Counted from the first letter of the stretch, positions 43,336 through 53,289 are shown. The stretch is DNA of 64,000 nucleotides from Acidobacteriota bacterium (GCA_003225055.1 QIAU01000120.1:80867-144866), one strand, 5' to 3'. Numbers and translations are program-made. The notes: a model not told the origin generated them from the letters alone.

Positions 43336-45672
43336 CTAATTTGCCGCTGCCACAGGCTCCGTACGCAGAGCCCGCTCTAGCGCACCTTCGTAAACATCCA
43401 GCAGCTCGCCTACCCCTGCCGACACCACCACCCGGCCGTCGAGCTGAATTTCCATCTTTTCCGGAACCGTCTCCCCGATATGCTCTGCCGAGAGGCAGTA
43501 TTTTACCGCTACTTGTTGGATTCGCAGCAGATTACTGAGGTCGCAGGAAAGCACCGCCCGGCTCGCATCTTCGCCGAACAACACAAACACGGTCGGCAAG
43601 CCGCGAGAAAGCAAATTGACCTTCGCTCCCACCTCAGTCGGGAACGCCGACTCGGCTAGCGCCACAGCAATTCCGCCTTCTGAGCAATGGTGCGCCGAAT
43701 CCACCAGCCCACCAGCAATGATTTCCACCAAAGCTTTTTGTAAGCCAGCTTCTTTCTCCAGCTCCAACTCCGGCGGATAGCCCCAAACCGACCCCAGTAT
43801 CTCCTTGGCGTATTCCGACGAACCAAACTCTGATTCCACGTCCGTGATGTCGGCCGGCTCTCCGCCCCGGAGCAGCACGATAGCTCGGCCCGGCTCACGG
43901 AACCCCATCTGTCCCGCCTTACGCACGTTTTCCAGGATGCCAACCACCCCCAGGACCGGTGTGGGGTAAATGCCCTCGCCCAAAGTCTCGTTATAGAAAC
44001 TGACATTCCCGCCCGTGATGGGCACTTCCAGTTCCTCGCAAGCCTTGGTCATGCCATCGATCACTTGCGAAAATTGCCACATGATGTTCGGTTTCTCGGG
44101 ATTTCCGAAGTTCAGGCAGTTAGTAGCGGCTACGGGAGTCGCCCCACTGCAAGCGACCTTGCGCGCCGCCTCGGCCACCGCGTGCATCGCGCCTAACCGC
44201 GGATCGAGATAGCACCAGCGCCCATTCCCATCCAACGCCATGGCCAGCCCTCGCTGCGAGCCCTTGATGCGGATCACGCCTGCATCCCCAGCGCCTGGAC
44301 CTTCGACGGTGTTGGTTTGCACCATGGAGTCATACTGCTGCCAGATCCAGCGCTTGCCGCAGATATTGGCCGAACCCAGCAGCCGCTTGAGGTCCGCGGT
44401 TAAGTCCCCCGCCCCGGCCAACCCTATGTTCTCCGGCATCTCCCGTGGAACTGGGGGCTCCCAGCGCTGCACAGGCCGCTTGTAGACAGGGGCATCATCG
44501 GTGAGGGCTTGATTGGGAATCTCGGCGACCACTTTGCCGTGTTCGAGGACGCGCATCTTGCCGTCGAGCGTCACCCGCCCAACTTCGACTGCATCGAGTC
44601 CCCACTTCTGAAAGACTCTTAGCACTTCCTGCTCCCTGCCCTTTTGTGCCACCAGCAGCATGCGCTCCTGCGACTCGCTTAGCATGATCTCGTAAGGCGT
44701 CATAGCAGTTTCACGCTGTGGAACTCGGTCGAGCTCGATCTCAATGCCGACGTGTCCGCGCGCCCCCATCTCGCAGGACGAGCAGGTCAGCCCGGCTGCG
44801 CCCATGTCTTGAATACCGACGACAGCTCCGGTTTGCATGGCCTCGAGACAGGCTTCGAGGAGGAGTTTTTCCAGAAACGGATCGCCTACCTGCACATTGG
44901 GACGCTTGCCCTCGGAAGCCTCGCTGAACTCCTCACTGGCCATAGTCGCGCCATGAATTCCGTCGCGCCCGGTCTTCGAGCCCACGTAGATGACCGGATT
45001 TGCTTCGCCGGCAGCCTTCGCGTAAAAGATCTGATCGCGCCGAACCAGGCCCAGGGCAAACGCATTGACCAAAGGATTATTGGAGTAGCAGGGCTCGAAC
45101 TTGGTCTCGCCGCCAAGGTTCGGTACTCCAAAACAATTTCCGTAAGATGCGATGCCGCTGACCACGCCTTCCAACAAAGAATGATTTTTATGAACTTCAG
45201 CCTGGGTAAGGACAGCCGCGCCCGGCTGTCCTGCGGAGCCAAGCTCGGTTGGCGATTTTCCTTGTATCGGGCCAAAGCGCAGCGAATCCATAATCGCGAC
45301 TGGCCGAGCCCCCATGGTGAAGATGTCGCGCAGAATCCCGCCCACGCCCGTAGCCGCACCCTGAAAAGGTTCTACGAATGAAGGGTGATTGTGCGACTCG
45401 ATCTTGAAAGCGCACGCCCAGCCGTCGCCGATGTCGATGATCCCCGCATTCTCCCCCGGGCCCTGCACGACTCGCCGGCTTCGTGTAGGCAGCCGCTGCA
45501 AATGCACCCGCGACGATTTATAGGAGCAATGCTCGCTCCACATCACGCTGAAGATGCCCAACTCAGTCAGCGTCGGTCCGCGCCCGCCTAGCAGGCGCTT
45601 GATTTTCTCGTACTCGTCAGGCGTAAGACCGTGTTCCTGGATGAGTTCAGGGGCAATCGCGTAAGCTGGCAT
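43336..45672 (-). CDS. purL: phosphoribosylformylglycinamidine synthase subunit PurL
   Basis: ATP- and glutamine-dependent FGAR amidation, small-PurL type needing PurS and PurQ (not in the window). 778 residues. The substrate-site H48 is in [18 protein letters not shown] is at 92-97, followed by [14 protein letters not shown] and [15 protein letters not shown]; the second half repeats the AIRS-like fold ([25 protein letters not shown]). Between LRFGP and [20 protein letters not shown] lies an extra stretch around residues 137-160 that is encoded by a family A repeat. The frame remains open, so the enzyme is probably intact. Followed by purF. Confidence 0.95.
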   Translation of the reverse strand: MPAYAIAPELIQEHGLTPDEYEKIKRLLGGRGPTLTELGIFSVMWSEHCSYKSSRVHLQRLPTRSRRVVQGPGENAGIIDIGDGWACAFKIESHNHPSFVEPFQGAATGVGGILRDIFTMGARPVAIMDSLRFGPIQGKSPTELGSAGQPGAAVLTQAEVHKNHSLLEGVVSGIASYGNCFGVPNLGGETKFEPCYSNNPLVNAFALGLVRRDQIFYAKAAGEANPVIYVGSKTGRDGIHGATMASEEFSEASEGKRPNVQVGDPFLEKLLLEACLEAMQTGAVVGIQDMGAAGLTCSSCEMGARGHVGIEIELDRVPQRETAMTPYEIMLSESQERMLLVAQKGREQEVLRVFQKWGLDAVEVGRVTLDGKMRVLEHGKVVAEIPNQALTDDAPVYKRPVQRWEPPVPREMPENIGLAGAGDLTADLKRLLGSANICGKRWIWQQYDSMVQTNTVEGPGAGDAGVIRIKGSQRGLAMALDGNGRWCYLDPRLGAMHAVAEAARKVACSGATPVAATNCLNFGNPEKPNIMWQFSQVIDGMTKACEELEVPITGGNVSFYNETLGEGIYPTPVLGVVGILENVRKAGQMGFREPGRAIVLLRGGEPADITDVESEFGSSEYAKEILGSVWGYPPELELEKEAGLQKALVEIIAGGLVDSAHHCSEGGIAVALAESAFPTEVGAKVNLLSRGLPTVFVLFGEDASRAVLSCDLSNLLRIQQVAVKYCLSAEHIGETVPEKMEIQLDGRVVVSAGVGELLDVYEGALERALRTEPVAAAN
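45210..45248. repeat. dispersed repeat family A, copy 3, in frame inside purL
   Basis: 39 bases, exactly 13 codons. On the minus strand: CCGAGCTTGGCTCCGCAGGA followed by CAGCCGGGCGCGGCTGTCC. GGACAGCC and GGCTGTCC form a perfect 8-bp stem, as GGACGGGC/GCCCGTCC does in the trmFO copy. Confidence 0.7.
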
Positions 45673-45767
45673 AGGGAAGCTCTATTGTCGCATGGTTGAG
45701 ACGTGGCTTACCACGCTCGAGTTAGAGTTGCCAACGAGCAATGACCGAACCACTATACTTGTCCCGA

Positions 45768-47672
45768 ATGAAATCCGTCATCGTCGGCACCGCCGGCCAC
45801 ATCGACCACGGGAAAACCGCACTGGTCAAGGCTTTGACCGGCATCGATGCCGACCGCCTGGAAGAAGAAAAACGGCGCGGCATCACCATCGATATCGGCT
45901 TCGCCCACTTGGAACTGCCTGCGCCCGGTGGCGAAATTTTGCGCCTCGGATGGGTGGACGTCCCCGGTCACGAGCGCTTCGTGCGCAACATGCTGGCCGG
46001 AGTGGGTGGCATCGACCTGGTGCTGCTGGCGATCGCAGCCGACGAGTCCATCAAGCCACAAACCCGCGAGCACTTCGACATCTGCCGCCTGCTCTCAGTT
46101 CGCCGAGGCATTACGGTACTGACCAAGTCCGACCTCGTCGACCGCGAAACCCTCGACGTTGTGCGCCTCGAAGTGGAGGATTTCCTGCGCGGATCCTTTC
46201 TTGATCCAGCCCACGCGCCGATCGTGCCTGTCAGCTCGCTCAAGGGGTCCGGACTCAACGAACTGAAGCAAGCGCTGGTCCAGGTCGCCTCCGACGTTCC
46301 TGCCCGGGATTCCCAAGCACTCGCACGACTTCCTATTGACCGTGTATTCACCATGAAGGGTTTTGGCACGGTAGTCACCGGCACGCTGATTTCGGGCACC
46401 ATTTGCCAGGAAGAAGAACTGGAAGTTTTTCCGACCGGACGTCGAGTGCGGGTCCGGGGCGTTCAAGTCCACGGAAAAACCGCAGAACAGGCAACAGCTG
46501 GGCAGCGCACGGCCTTAAACGTCGCCGGGGCTGCCAAGGAAGGCCTGGCGCGTGGCATGACCCTGTCGCCGCCTGACACCTTCCGGCCCACCACTCGCAT
46601 CGACGTTTCTCTAACTCTTCTGCCCTCCGCCAAGCTACTGAAAGATCGCGCCCGAGTCCACTTCCATGCCTATGCCTCAGAGACGATCGCCGAAGTCCGC
46701 TTGCATGGCGAAAAGCAGATCGCGCCCGGCCAAACCGCATACGCTCAACTGCGCTTGGAAAATCCAGCTCTGCTTTTACCGGCAGACCGCTTCATCGTGC
46801 GCCAGTTCTCGCCCGTAATAACCATTGGAGGAGGTGTCGTGCTGGACGCCTCGCCCTTATCCCGCAGGCTGCCGCCGGATCAATTGAATGTTTTCCTGCA
46901 CACCATGGAAACAGGCTCTCCCGAGCAGATGCTGAACGCGCGCGTTGCGCGGCGAGCTCTCGAAGGCCTGCCCCTGAAAGCCATACCGGCTGAAATGAAC
47001 ATTCCTCCCAGCCAGGCTGGGCAGTTAGCGTCACGCTTCACACAGCGCGGCGAACTCGTCAAGAGCCATAACACTTTGCTCTCCCCAGCAGCCTTCAGCC
47101 AGGCCCAGACCGAAGTACTTTCCACGATTTCCAGATTCCACGACGCCAATCCACTCGTTCCGGGAATCAGCAAAGAGGAACTTCGCGAACGACTCAACAT
47201 CGGCGCTGATGTCTTTTTCGGTGTTCTGGAGAGACTTGCCCAGGAGCGAAAAATCCAGACCTCCGGCGAACTCGTTCACCTTGCTGGGCGCGGCGTGGTC
47301 ATGCGGGACGAAGAGGCCGAGTCCAAAAAGACGATCGAGGAGGCCTTTGCCCTGGCAGGCTTGAAGGTACCTGCGCTCTATCAGGTGATTGGCGGGCTGA
47401 AAGTCGATAAAGTCCGCGCGCAGAAGATTGTTACTCTGCTCCTGCGGGATAAAGTGCTGATCAAAATTTCCGACGAACTTGTTTTCCACCGCGGCGCGCT
47501 GGAAGAGTTGCGCCGTCAACTCGCAGCATACAAGGCCAAGTCGTCCAAGATTAACGTTTCTGACTTCAAGGACCTGACTGGCGTCAGCCGCAAATACGCC
47601 ATCCCGCTTCTGGAGTACCTCGACCGAGAGCGCGTCACCCGCCGGGTAGGCGACGAGCGGATCCTTCTGTAA
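45768..47672 (+). CDS. selB: selenocysteine-specific translation elongation factor SelB
   Basis: Delivers Sec-tRNA(Sec) to the ribosome at UGA codons followed by a SECIS hairpin. 634 residues. G domain: GHIDHGKT (10-17), [18 protein letters not shown] (64-71), TKSD (119-122). Two EF-Tu-like beta domains follow ([19 protein letters not shown]). The C-terminal half is a series of winged helices ([15 protein letters not shown], ...[27 protein letters not shown]) that bind SECIS RNA. Start at ATG 45768; a TATACT box eight bases upstream and no ribosome site suggest a nearly leaderless mRNA. selA, selD and selC are not in the window. Confidence 0.95.
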   Translation: MKSVIVGTAGHIDHGKTALVKALTGIDADRLEEEKRRGITIDIGFAHLELPAPGGEILRLGWVDVPGHERFVRNMLAGVGGIDLVLLAIAADESIKPQTREHFDICRLLSVRRGITVLTKSDLVDRETLDVVRLEVEDFLRGSFLDPAHAPIVPVSSLKGSGLNELKQALVQVASDVPARDSQALARLPIDRVFTMKGFGTVVTGTLISGTICQEEELEVFPTGRRVRVRGVQVHGKTAEQATAGQRTALNVAGAAKEGLARGMTLSPPDTFRPTTRIDVSLTLLPSAKLLKDRARVHFHAYASETIAEVRLHGEKQIAPGQTAYAQLRLENPALLLPADRFIVRQFSPVITIGGGVVLDASPLSRRLPPDQLNVFLHTMETGSPEQMLNARVARRALEGLPLKAIPAEMNIPPSQAGQLASRFTQRGELVKSHNTLLSPAAFSQAQTEVLSTISRFHDANPLVPGISKEELRERLNIGADVFFGVLERLAQERKIQTSGELVHLAGRGVVMRDEEAESKKTIEEAFALAGLKVPALYQVIGGLKVDKVRAQKIVTLLLRDKVLIKISDELVFHRGALEELRRQLAAYKAKSSKINVSDFKDLTGVSRKYAIPLLEYLDRERVTRRVGDERILL

Positions 47673-47687
47673 GGACCCCAGGATACT

Positions 47688-47764
47688 TGTCATCCCGGGC
47701 AGAGCGAGGGATCTGGGTTCTGCCTGACAACACCCGGATTCCTCTCTGCCCTTTTGGAATGATG
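47688..47764. repeat. dispersed repeat family B, copy 7
   Basis: TGTCATCCCGGGCAGAGCGA then GGGATCTGGGTTCTGCCTGACA, closing with ATTCCTCTCTGCCCTTTTGGAATGATG. Starts 16 bases after the selB stop. Confidence 0.65.
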
Positions 47765-47828
47765 AGTCTCAGGGGCTCGTATAATTGACCAATTAACTTA
47801 AACTTAAATCCGTCAATTCGAAAATTCC

Positions 47829-49193
47829 ATGTCTCCCGTTCGCATAATCGGCGCCGGTCTCGCCGGATCAGAAGCTGCCTGGCAGTGTGCTCGCCGCGGT
47901 GTCCTCGTTGAACTTTGGGAAATGCGGCCGGTGCGGCCAACCCCCGCTCACCAGACGGATCATTTCGCGGAACTCGTCTGCTCGAACTCGTTGAAATCTG
48001 ACACCGAGAACACTGCCCCCTGGCTGCTGAAAGAAGAAATGCGCCGGGCTGGCTCGCTGCTAATGGAAATTGCTGGGGTTTGCGTTGTACCGGCCGGCCA
48101 TGCTCTCGCCGTCGATCGCGTAACCTTCGCTCGAAAGGTAACAGAAGCAATCTCGCGTGAACCGTTGATCACAATCCGGCGCGAGGAGGTCACGCGCATC
48201 CATGAAGATGAGCTCACGATCATCGCCACCGGCCCCCTGACCTCCGACGCACTTTCCCAGGAAATCGCCCACCTGAGCGGCAGCACGCACTTGTACTTCC
48301 ACGACTCCATAAGCCCCATCGTGGAAGCCGATTCGATTGATATGTCAAAGGTCTACATGGCCGCCCGCTATGACAGGGGCACAGCCGACTACATCAACTG
48401 CCCCCTGACCAAGGAGGAGTACGACCACTTCTATGATGCGCTTCTCTCAGCTGAGTCCGTCGAGGAGCGCGACTGGGAAAAACTGAATTACTTCGAGAGC
48501 TGTCTGCCCATCGAAGAGATTGCCCGTCGCGGCCGCGACACGCTGCGCTTCGGCCCCATGAAGCCGGTGGGTCTTAAGGATCCCCGCACCGGCCGACAGC
48601 CCTACGCGGTCGTGCAATTGCGTCAGGAGAACCTGCGAGCCGACTCGTACAACCTGGTCGGATTTCAGAATCACCTGAAATTCGGTGAGCAATCCCGAGT
48701 GCTGCGTCTGATTCCCGGCCTGGAAAACGCCCGCTTCCTCCGCTACGGGCAAATTCATCGCAACACCTACATCAATGGCCCCGCTCTGCTGCGAGAAACG
48801 CTCCAGATGAAGCATCATCCTCGAATTTTCTTTGCCGGCCAGATCTGCGGCGTAGAAGGCTACGTGGAATCCATTGCCACGGGCTTGATGGCCGGTGTCC
48901 ATGCCGCGGCTCTGGCTTGCGGGTCGGACCCGGTCGCAGTACCCCGCGCCACGGCGTTCGGATCGCTCGTACACTACGTCACCCATGCCGGCGCCGACAA
49001 TTTCCAGCCCGCCAACATAACTTTTGACTTGCTGCCCCCGCTCGAAGCGAGGGTTCGGGACCGCCAGCAGAGGCGCCGCTTGCAGTGCAAGCTGGCTTTG
49101 GAAGAATTCCAGGGTTGGCTGGATGTGGGGACGGGCGCCCTTGCCCGTCCAGGCCGTGCGAAGCTCGGCTGCCGGAGACGGGCAAACCTCTGA
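47829..49193 (+). CDS. trmFO: methylenetetrahydrofolate--tRNA-(uracil-5-)-methyltransferase TrmFO
   Basis: Folate- and FAD-dependent formation of m5U54 in the T-loop of tRNA. 454 residues. The N-terminal VRIIGAGLAGSEAAWQCARRG binds FAD; family blocks are RPTPAHQTDHFAELVCSNSLKS, ALAVDRVTFA, YFHDSISPIVEADSI, DYINCPLTKEEYDHFY, KPVGLKDPRTG and AGQICGVEGYVESIATGLMAG. The C-terminal 22 residues (GWLDVGTGALARPGRAK onward) come from a family A repeat that replaced the normal end. The usual enzyme finishes shortly after the KLALEEF region, so function should be unaffected. A TATAAT box stands about 50 bases upstream. Confidence 0.95.
   Translation: MSPVRIIGAGLAGSEAAWQCARRGVLVELWEMRPVRPTPAHQTDHFAELVCSNSLKSDTENTAPWLLKEEMRRAGSLLMEIAGVCVVPAGHALAVDRVTFARKVTEAISREPLITIRREEVTRIHEDELTIIATGPLTSDALSQEIAHLSGSTHLYFHDSISPIVEADSIDMSKVYMAARYDRGTADYINCPLTKEEYDHFYDALLSAESVEERDWEKLNYFESCLPIEEIARRGRDTLRFGPMKPVGLKDPRTGRQPYAVVQLRQENLRADSYNLVGFQNHLKFGEQSRVLRLIPGLENARFLRYGQIHRNTYINGPALLRETLQMKHHPRIFFAGQICGVEGYVESIATGLMAGVHAAALACGSDPVAVPRATAFGSLVHYVTHAGADNFQPANITFDLLPPLEARVRDRQQRRRLQCKLALEEFQGWLDVGTGALARPGRAKLGCRRRANL
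49130..49174. repeat. dispersed repeat family A, copy 4 (trmFO 3' end)
   Basis: GGACGGGCGCCCTTGCCCGT then CCAGGCCGTGCGAAGCTCGGC. The stem GGACGGGC/GCCCGTCC is perfect. Encodes the last residues of TrmFO. Confidence 0.7.
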
Positions 49194-49276
49194 ACAAAAA
49201 GGAGCTTCGATCCGTATCCCTCACAGGGGCGAGCTTTGGCTACCGTTTGAAGCCGGGTGCCGTCCAAACTCATACA

Positions 49277-50536
49277 ATGGTTCTAAGGGATCTCATCGGT
49301 GATGTGTTGCGCACCCTGTGGGCGCACAAGCTGCGTACGTTGCTGACCATGTTCGGAATCGCCTGGGGCATAGTGTCTATTGTGCTCATGGTGGCAGCCG
49401 GAGAGGGCCTACGGGTCGGCCAAGCCAAGCAGGCCGAGACTCTGGGTAAGGACATCATGATCGTCTTCCACGGTCGGACCAGCTTGCAGGCTGGTGGCCA
49501 GCGGGCCGGGCGGCAAGTGCATTGGGTCGACAGCGACGTCCCCTTCGTCCAGGAACAGTCTCCCGACTGCCAGTACGCGATCCCCGAGCTCGAGCAGAAC
49601 AATGTTCGGTCCCATACCGCCTACAACGCCGCCGCCTTCCTGGTTACCGGCTCCTATCCCCCGTTTGGCGAGATCCGCAGCTTGAACGTGGGCAGCGGCC
49701 GTTTCTACAGCTGGGACGATCAGAGGGAAGCGCGCCGAGTGGCCTTCCTCGGCAGCGATGCCGCCAAGCAGCTGTTCCCGCAGGGCGATGCCATCAACCA
49801 GCTTGTTTATCTCAACGACATTCCTTACACCGTGATCGGGGTAATGGCGAAGAAGAAGCAGGATTCTAGTTATGACGGCTGGGACGTTAATAAAATCTTT
49901 GTCCCCTATGCGGCCATGCGTCGCGACTTTCCCGACAAGCCTCCAGGCACACCTTTTACCTTTGATCAGTTGCTGGTCACTCCCAAATCTGTGGGCCAGC
50001 ATGAAGCCTGCAAGGGAGAAGCCCGAAAAGCTCTCGCGCAGGTGCACAACTTCGACCCGCACGACAAAGAAGCCTGCCCCATCTGGGACACGGTTCAGGA
50101 AGCCAAAGCATTCGAAACCATGACCAATGGCATGAAGTACTTCCTCGGAGCGGTGGGCATAGTAACCCTGTTGCTGGGAGGCTTGGGCGTAGTGAATGTC
50201 ATGCTGGTCGCCGTCCGCGAGCGCACCCGCGAGATTGGCGTGCGCAAAGCCTTGGGCGCGCCTGCCCGGACGATCCTGCAGCAGTTCTTCTTCGAAGCGC
50301 TGCTGATTGCGCTAGTCAGCGGCGGCGTCGGACTGGGGGTGGCATTCGGACTGTGCGGACTGGTTAATCTTCTGCCCATGCCCGACTTTTTCGCTGGTCT
50401 GCTAGCTACATGGAGTTCGGGCCTGCTCGCGTTTGGATTGTTGGGAAGTATCGCGGTGCTTTCTGCTTTGTATCCGGCACGGCAGGCCGCTTCGATTGAT
50501 CCCATCGAGGCGTTGCGCTACGAGGCCGGGGGCTAA
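49277..50536 (+). CDS. MacB/FtsX-type ABC transporter permease
   Basis: 419 residues from the ATG at 49277 (open upstream within the trmFO end). The fold order is that of MacB-type permeases: one N-terminal helix (LRTLLTMFGIAWGIVSIVLMVAAG), a large periplasmic MacB_PCD domain (about 45-270, with FLGSDAAKQLFPQGDAINQ), then three helices of an FtsX domain (GIVTLLLGGLGVVNVMLVAVRERTREIGVRKALGA). The conserved ERTREIGVRKALGA contacts the ATPase. It lacks its own ATPase domain and no ATPase gene lies beside it. Forms a pair with the next gene. Substrate unknown. Confidence 0.88.
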   Translation: MVLRDLIGDVLRTLWAHKLRTLLTMFGIAWGIVSIVLMVAAGEGLRVGQAKQAETLGKDIMIVFHGRTSLQAGGQRAGRQVHWVDSDVPFVQEQSPDCQYAIPELEQNNVRSHTAYNAAAFLVTGSYPPFGEIRSLNVGSGRFYSWDDQREARRVAFLGSDAAKQLFPQGDAINQLVYLNDIPYTVIGVMAKKKQDSSYDGWDVNKIFVPYAAMRRDFPDKPPGTPFTFDQLLVTPKSVGQHEACKGEARKALAQVHNFDPHDKEACPIWDTVQEAKAFETMTNGMKYFLGAVGIVTLLLGGLGVVNVMLVAVRERTREIGVRKALGAPARTILQQFFFEALLIALVSGGVGLGVAFGLCGLVNLLPMPDFFAGLLATWSSGLLAFGLLGSIAVLSALYPARQAASIDPIEALRYEAGG

Positions 50537-50552
50537 AGGGCGCTTAAAGAAT

Positions 50553-50597
50553 CAGCCGGGCTGCCGCTCGGCCGGACGGGCGAGACGCCCGTCCCCG
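50553..50597. repeat. dispersed repeat family A, copy 5
   Basis: Between the two permease genes, in inverse orientation to copy 4: CAGCCGGGCTGCCGCTCGGC then GGACGGGCGAGACGCCCGTCC. The stem GGACGGGCG/CGCCCGTCC is 9 bp. It could act as an intercistronic hairpin. Confidence 0.65.
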
Positions 50598-50611
50598 CAC
50601 GGGGTATTGCA

Positions 50612-51868
50612 GTGCTGACACAAATCATTCTCGAAGCCTGGGCGGCGTTGAAGCGCAACCGCACTCGCAGTTTCCTCACCATGCTCGGCATCGTCTGGGG
50701 CATCGTGACGGTCACGCTGCTGACCGCTTACGGGAGCAGCTTCCGACATATCCTCGTGAACGGCTTCGACGCCTTCGGCAAGAGCGTCGTCATAGCCTGG
50801 CCACAGCAAACCAGCGAGCAGCCCGGCGGACAGAGAGCGGGCAAGAAAGTAGTGCTCGAGCAGGCTGACCTCGAGATGATCAAGGCCAACGCCCCGCTCG
50901 TGAAGTACGCCTGCCTGGAAACCGTACGCCGGCCGGGAATCGCCTATGCCGACCGCATGGTCGGAACTTCTCCTATTCGCGGAGTCTGCCCCGAGTACGG
51001 CGAGATGCGCAACGAAGTGCCCTCCGAGGGACGCTGGATCAGCGCTAGCGACGAAGTGGAACGGCGCCGCGTTTGCTTTCTCGGCGGACGGGTCAAGGAG
51101 CAACTCTTCAGTGGGCGTCCCGCTATCGGTGAAACCGTCCTGATCGGAGGCGTCCGCTTTTCAGTAATTGGCGTGATGGCTCGCAAGATTCAACTAAGCA
51201 ACTACTTCAGCTCCGATGATGAGTCCGTCTGGATCCCCTACTCGGCCGCCGGTGATCTCTGGAATACCCGCTATGCCGCGGTGCTGGTCTTTCAGCCTAT
51301 CGCCCCGCAATTTGAGAAGCGAGCCATGGCGCAGGTGCTCGCCGCCGTTGCTACGCGCCAGCAATTCTCGCCAACCGACCCCAAAGCCTTCCAGATGTTC
51401 GGCCGCGACGAGTTTCGTCCAATCATTGACGGCATCACCATCGGACTTGAAGTGCTGCTCACGTTCATCGGCACGCTCACTCTCGGGATCGGTGGCGTCG
51501 GCGTGATGAACATCATGCTGGTCTCGGTGGACGAACGCGTCCGTGAGATCGGCTTGCGTCGGGCCTTGGGCGCCAGAAAGCGCCACATCAAGATGCAGTT
51601 CCTGGCCGAGACGCTGATGATCATGCTGCTCGGCGGAGCCATCGGGGTGATTCTTTCTTACGTAATTGCCGCAGGTGTAGGTACCCTTCCGATGATGGGT
51701 CCCCTGTTCGAGGACGATTCCGGCAAAGGCGACATCCATCTGAAGATTTCGCTCATGACTGTCTTCATCTCCTCCGCTGTGCTGCTTTTTGTTGGCCTTA
51801 TCAGCGGCCTAGTCCCGGCCCTGCGCGCTTCCAAACTCGACCCGGTTGAAGCGCTGCGTTACGAGTAA
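50612..51868 (+). CDS. MacB/FtsX-type ABC transporter permease, second of the pair
   Basis: 418 residues from GTG 50612. Same architecture as its neighbour: N-terminal helix (RTRSFLTMLGIVWGIVTVTLL), periplasmic domain with VRRPGIAYADRMVG and CFLGGRVKEQLF, and a C-terminal FtsX domain with GGVGVMNIMLVSVDERVREIGLRRALGA and a final PALRASKLDPVEALRYE. The pair, separated only by a repeat, probably makes a heterodimeric tripartite or lipoprotein-type exporter whose ATPase and adaptor are encoded elsewhere. Only modest sequence identity between the two. Confidence 0.88.
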   Translation: MLTQIILEAWAALKRNRTRSFLTMLGIVWGIVTVTLLTAYGSSFRHILVNGFDAFGKSVVIAWPQQTSEQPGGQRAGKKVVLEQADLEMIKANAPLVKYACLETVRRPGIAYADRMVGTSPIRGVCPEYGEMRNEVPSEGRWISASDEVERRRVCFLGGRVKEQLFSGRPAIGETVLIGGVRFSVIGVMARKIQLSNYFSSDDESVWIPYSAAGDLWNTRYAAVLVFQPIAPQFEKRAMAQVLAAVATRQQFSPTDPKAFQMFGRDEFRPIIDGITIGLEVLLTFIGTLTLGIGGVGVMNIMLVSVDERVREIGLRRALGARKRHIKMQFLAETLMIMLLGGAIGVILSYVIAAGVGTLPMMGPLFEDDSGKGDIHLKISLMTVFISSAVLLFVGLISGLVPALRASKLDPVEALRYE

Positions 51869-51880
51869 TTTGTTTTTCTC

Positions 51881-51924
51881 AACGGACAATCAAAAATAAC
51901 ATTGGTCAATTTTTGATCGCCGTT
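51881..51924 (+). terminator. strong imperfect hairpin after the permease pair
   Basis: AACGG pairs with CCGTT and, inside, ATCAAAAAT (51889-51897) with ATTTTTGAT (51909-51917) around an 11-base loop. Thirteen bases past the stop codon. It lacks a classical U-tract but is the obvious 3' structure; it also resembles the word-repeat class. Confidence 0.45.
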
Positions 51925-51956
51925 CGGAACTTCCGTCTTGTTCGGGTGTCTCTGCT

Positions 51957-52256
51957 GTGCTTAATCAACTCAAACGCGAACCTGACCGAGCGGTTAACCA
52001 AGTGGAACGTCTGGACCGGGCAATAGGTGCTCTGGCGGGACTCGGCAGTCGCAACTCACCCCGTAGAGGTCGCAGACGAATATCGGCTGCCGCTCGCAGG
52101 CGAATCCCGGCTGCTCAGCGGACCAGGTGGGCCGATGGCGGCGGCAGCGGAAGACGGGTTGATTTCAGGATTGAATCAGGATTCGGCGCGCCGCAATTTA
52201 GTTGGTGCACGCAGCGCAAGCCTGGTTCCAAAGTGCGCACTACAAATCTAGTTTAG
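51957..52256 (+). CDS. small basic protein of the RRISAAARRRI type
   Basis: 99 residues from GTG. The N-terminal part is a coiled-coil-like helix (LNQLKREPDRAVNQVERLDRAIGALAGL). Then comes a basic motif RRGRRRISAAARRRI-PAAQRTRW, which closely follows the RRxMSAAARxRIAAAQRARWAK signature of a small protein common in Acidobacteriota. In those the protein stops shortly after RARWAK; here the frame continues for about 40 residues of unlikely sequence, so the 3' end may be frameshifted. DNA or RNA binding is plausible from the charge. A related copy with a nonsense codon lies at 53362. Confidence 0.5.
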   Translation: MLNQLKREPDRAVNQVERLDRAIGALAGLGSRNSPRRGRRRISAAARRRIPAAQRTRWADGGGSGRRVDFRIESGFGAPQFSWCTQRKPGSKVRTTNLV

Positions 52257-52487
52257 TAGGCCACAATTTGACGATTACAGTCGCGGCAGGGGCAAGGAGG
52301 AGTAGAGCAAGTAGCGGATGAGGGGACCAAATTCTTTGTGGGAAGCCAAAAAGCCATGCCCCGGTGCCTACCGCGATCGCAACCCCGCTCGCCTTTAGGG
52401 TGTTTTTCTGTAGAAGCTTTCATGCTATACGCAGCAATCCGCAGCATACTCCAGGTTGGTTCCAGTGCGTACGGTAAAGTAGGCCGC

Positions 52488-52754
52488 ATGAGCAAAGATG
52501 AAAGCATAGTTCGACGACCACGAGAGCCGTTCAGTGACGCGAGCCTGTCGCAGAACGCGGATGAGCTTGCGAACTTTATGTGGAGCGGGCCGCCTAGATC
52601 AAAGTGGGGATGGATGGGGGAGTTGTCCCTGACCTCTGCGGCCCGATTCATCGGGAAGATGAACAACCAGAGTTTAAGTGCCGAAACTCACTGCAACAAG
52701 ACACGGAAGAGCATGTCCAATGGTTCAGGCGTGGGGCCGGACGTGTGCGCTTGA
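52488..52754 (+). CDS. hypothetical protein
   Basis: 88 residues from ATG (MSKDESIVRRPREPFSDASL). No ribosome site of note, no membrane helix or signal peptide, and no family recognised. Amino-acid composition is plausible for a soluble protein (ELANFMWSGPPRSKWGWMGEL). The open frame extends upstream to 52338. It lies in a stretch with weak coding character between two related small basic-protein genes; it may be a fragment. Confidence 0.3.
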   Translation: MSKDESIVRRPREPFSDASLSQNADELANFMWSGPPRSKWGWMGELSLTSAARFIGKMNNQSLSAETHCNKTRKSMSNGSGVGPDVCA

Positions 52755-52798
52755 CCTGAGTCTCCAATCGACATAGAGTGCGGCTGGGAGGACTCTCC

Positions 52799-53080
52799 AT
52801 GAAAACACCCCTCCTGTCACAGGCACAAGAATTTGCAGATGATTCCTCTTTTGCCCCAAAACCGGGGTGGTTCGGTTTCTGGGCATGTGTGCCCCGTTCC
52901 GGGTTGCGGGCTCACCCTAGCGAAAACGGCTATTTCGATTTGGCGGACGGCAAACCCGTACGGGAAGAGAAGACGCTGAAAAACAAAATAGCCTTGGCCA
53001 GAGATGAAATTCTCAAGGCGATCCCGAGCAAGGGCAGGAGCGTGAGCACACTGCTGCAGCGAATCCAAATTTGCTCATGA
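52799..53080 (+). CDS. hypothetical protein with a good ribosome site
   Basis: 93 residues from the ATG at 52799, preceded by GGGAGGA seven bases upstream, the best Shine-Dalgarno in this region. The N-terminal half (SFAPKPGWFGFWACVPRSG) is aromatic-rich, the C-terminal half (REEKTLKNKIALARDEILKA) helical and charged. No known family. Direction and spacing would allow cotranscription with the preceding hypothetical frame. Confidence 0.45.
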   Translation: MKTPLLSQAQEFADDSSFAPKPGWFGFWACVPRSGLRAHPSENGYFDLADGKPVREEKTLKNKIALARDEILKAIPSKGRSVSTLLQRIQICS

Positions 53081-53289
53081 TCGTTAAAATCGTGATTGTG
53101 TTGTGGTCACAGTCCTGCTGTTCGTCATCATTCGGCGATTTGAGAAGCCGTGAACAAGAGAGAGTTCGTGTCGGTGCGGATTACTTGACGGCTAAAACGC
53201 CCGACCAGAGCCTGAATTCAGGTGTAGAATGCACCTGTCCTTCCCACATCCTTGGGGGAGGGTCACTGGGGAGGAAAATCGGAGAGATT

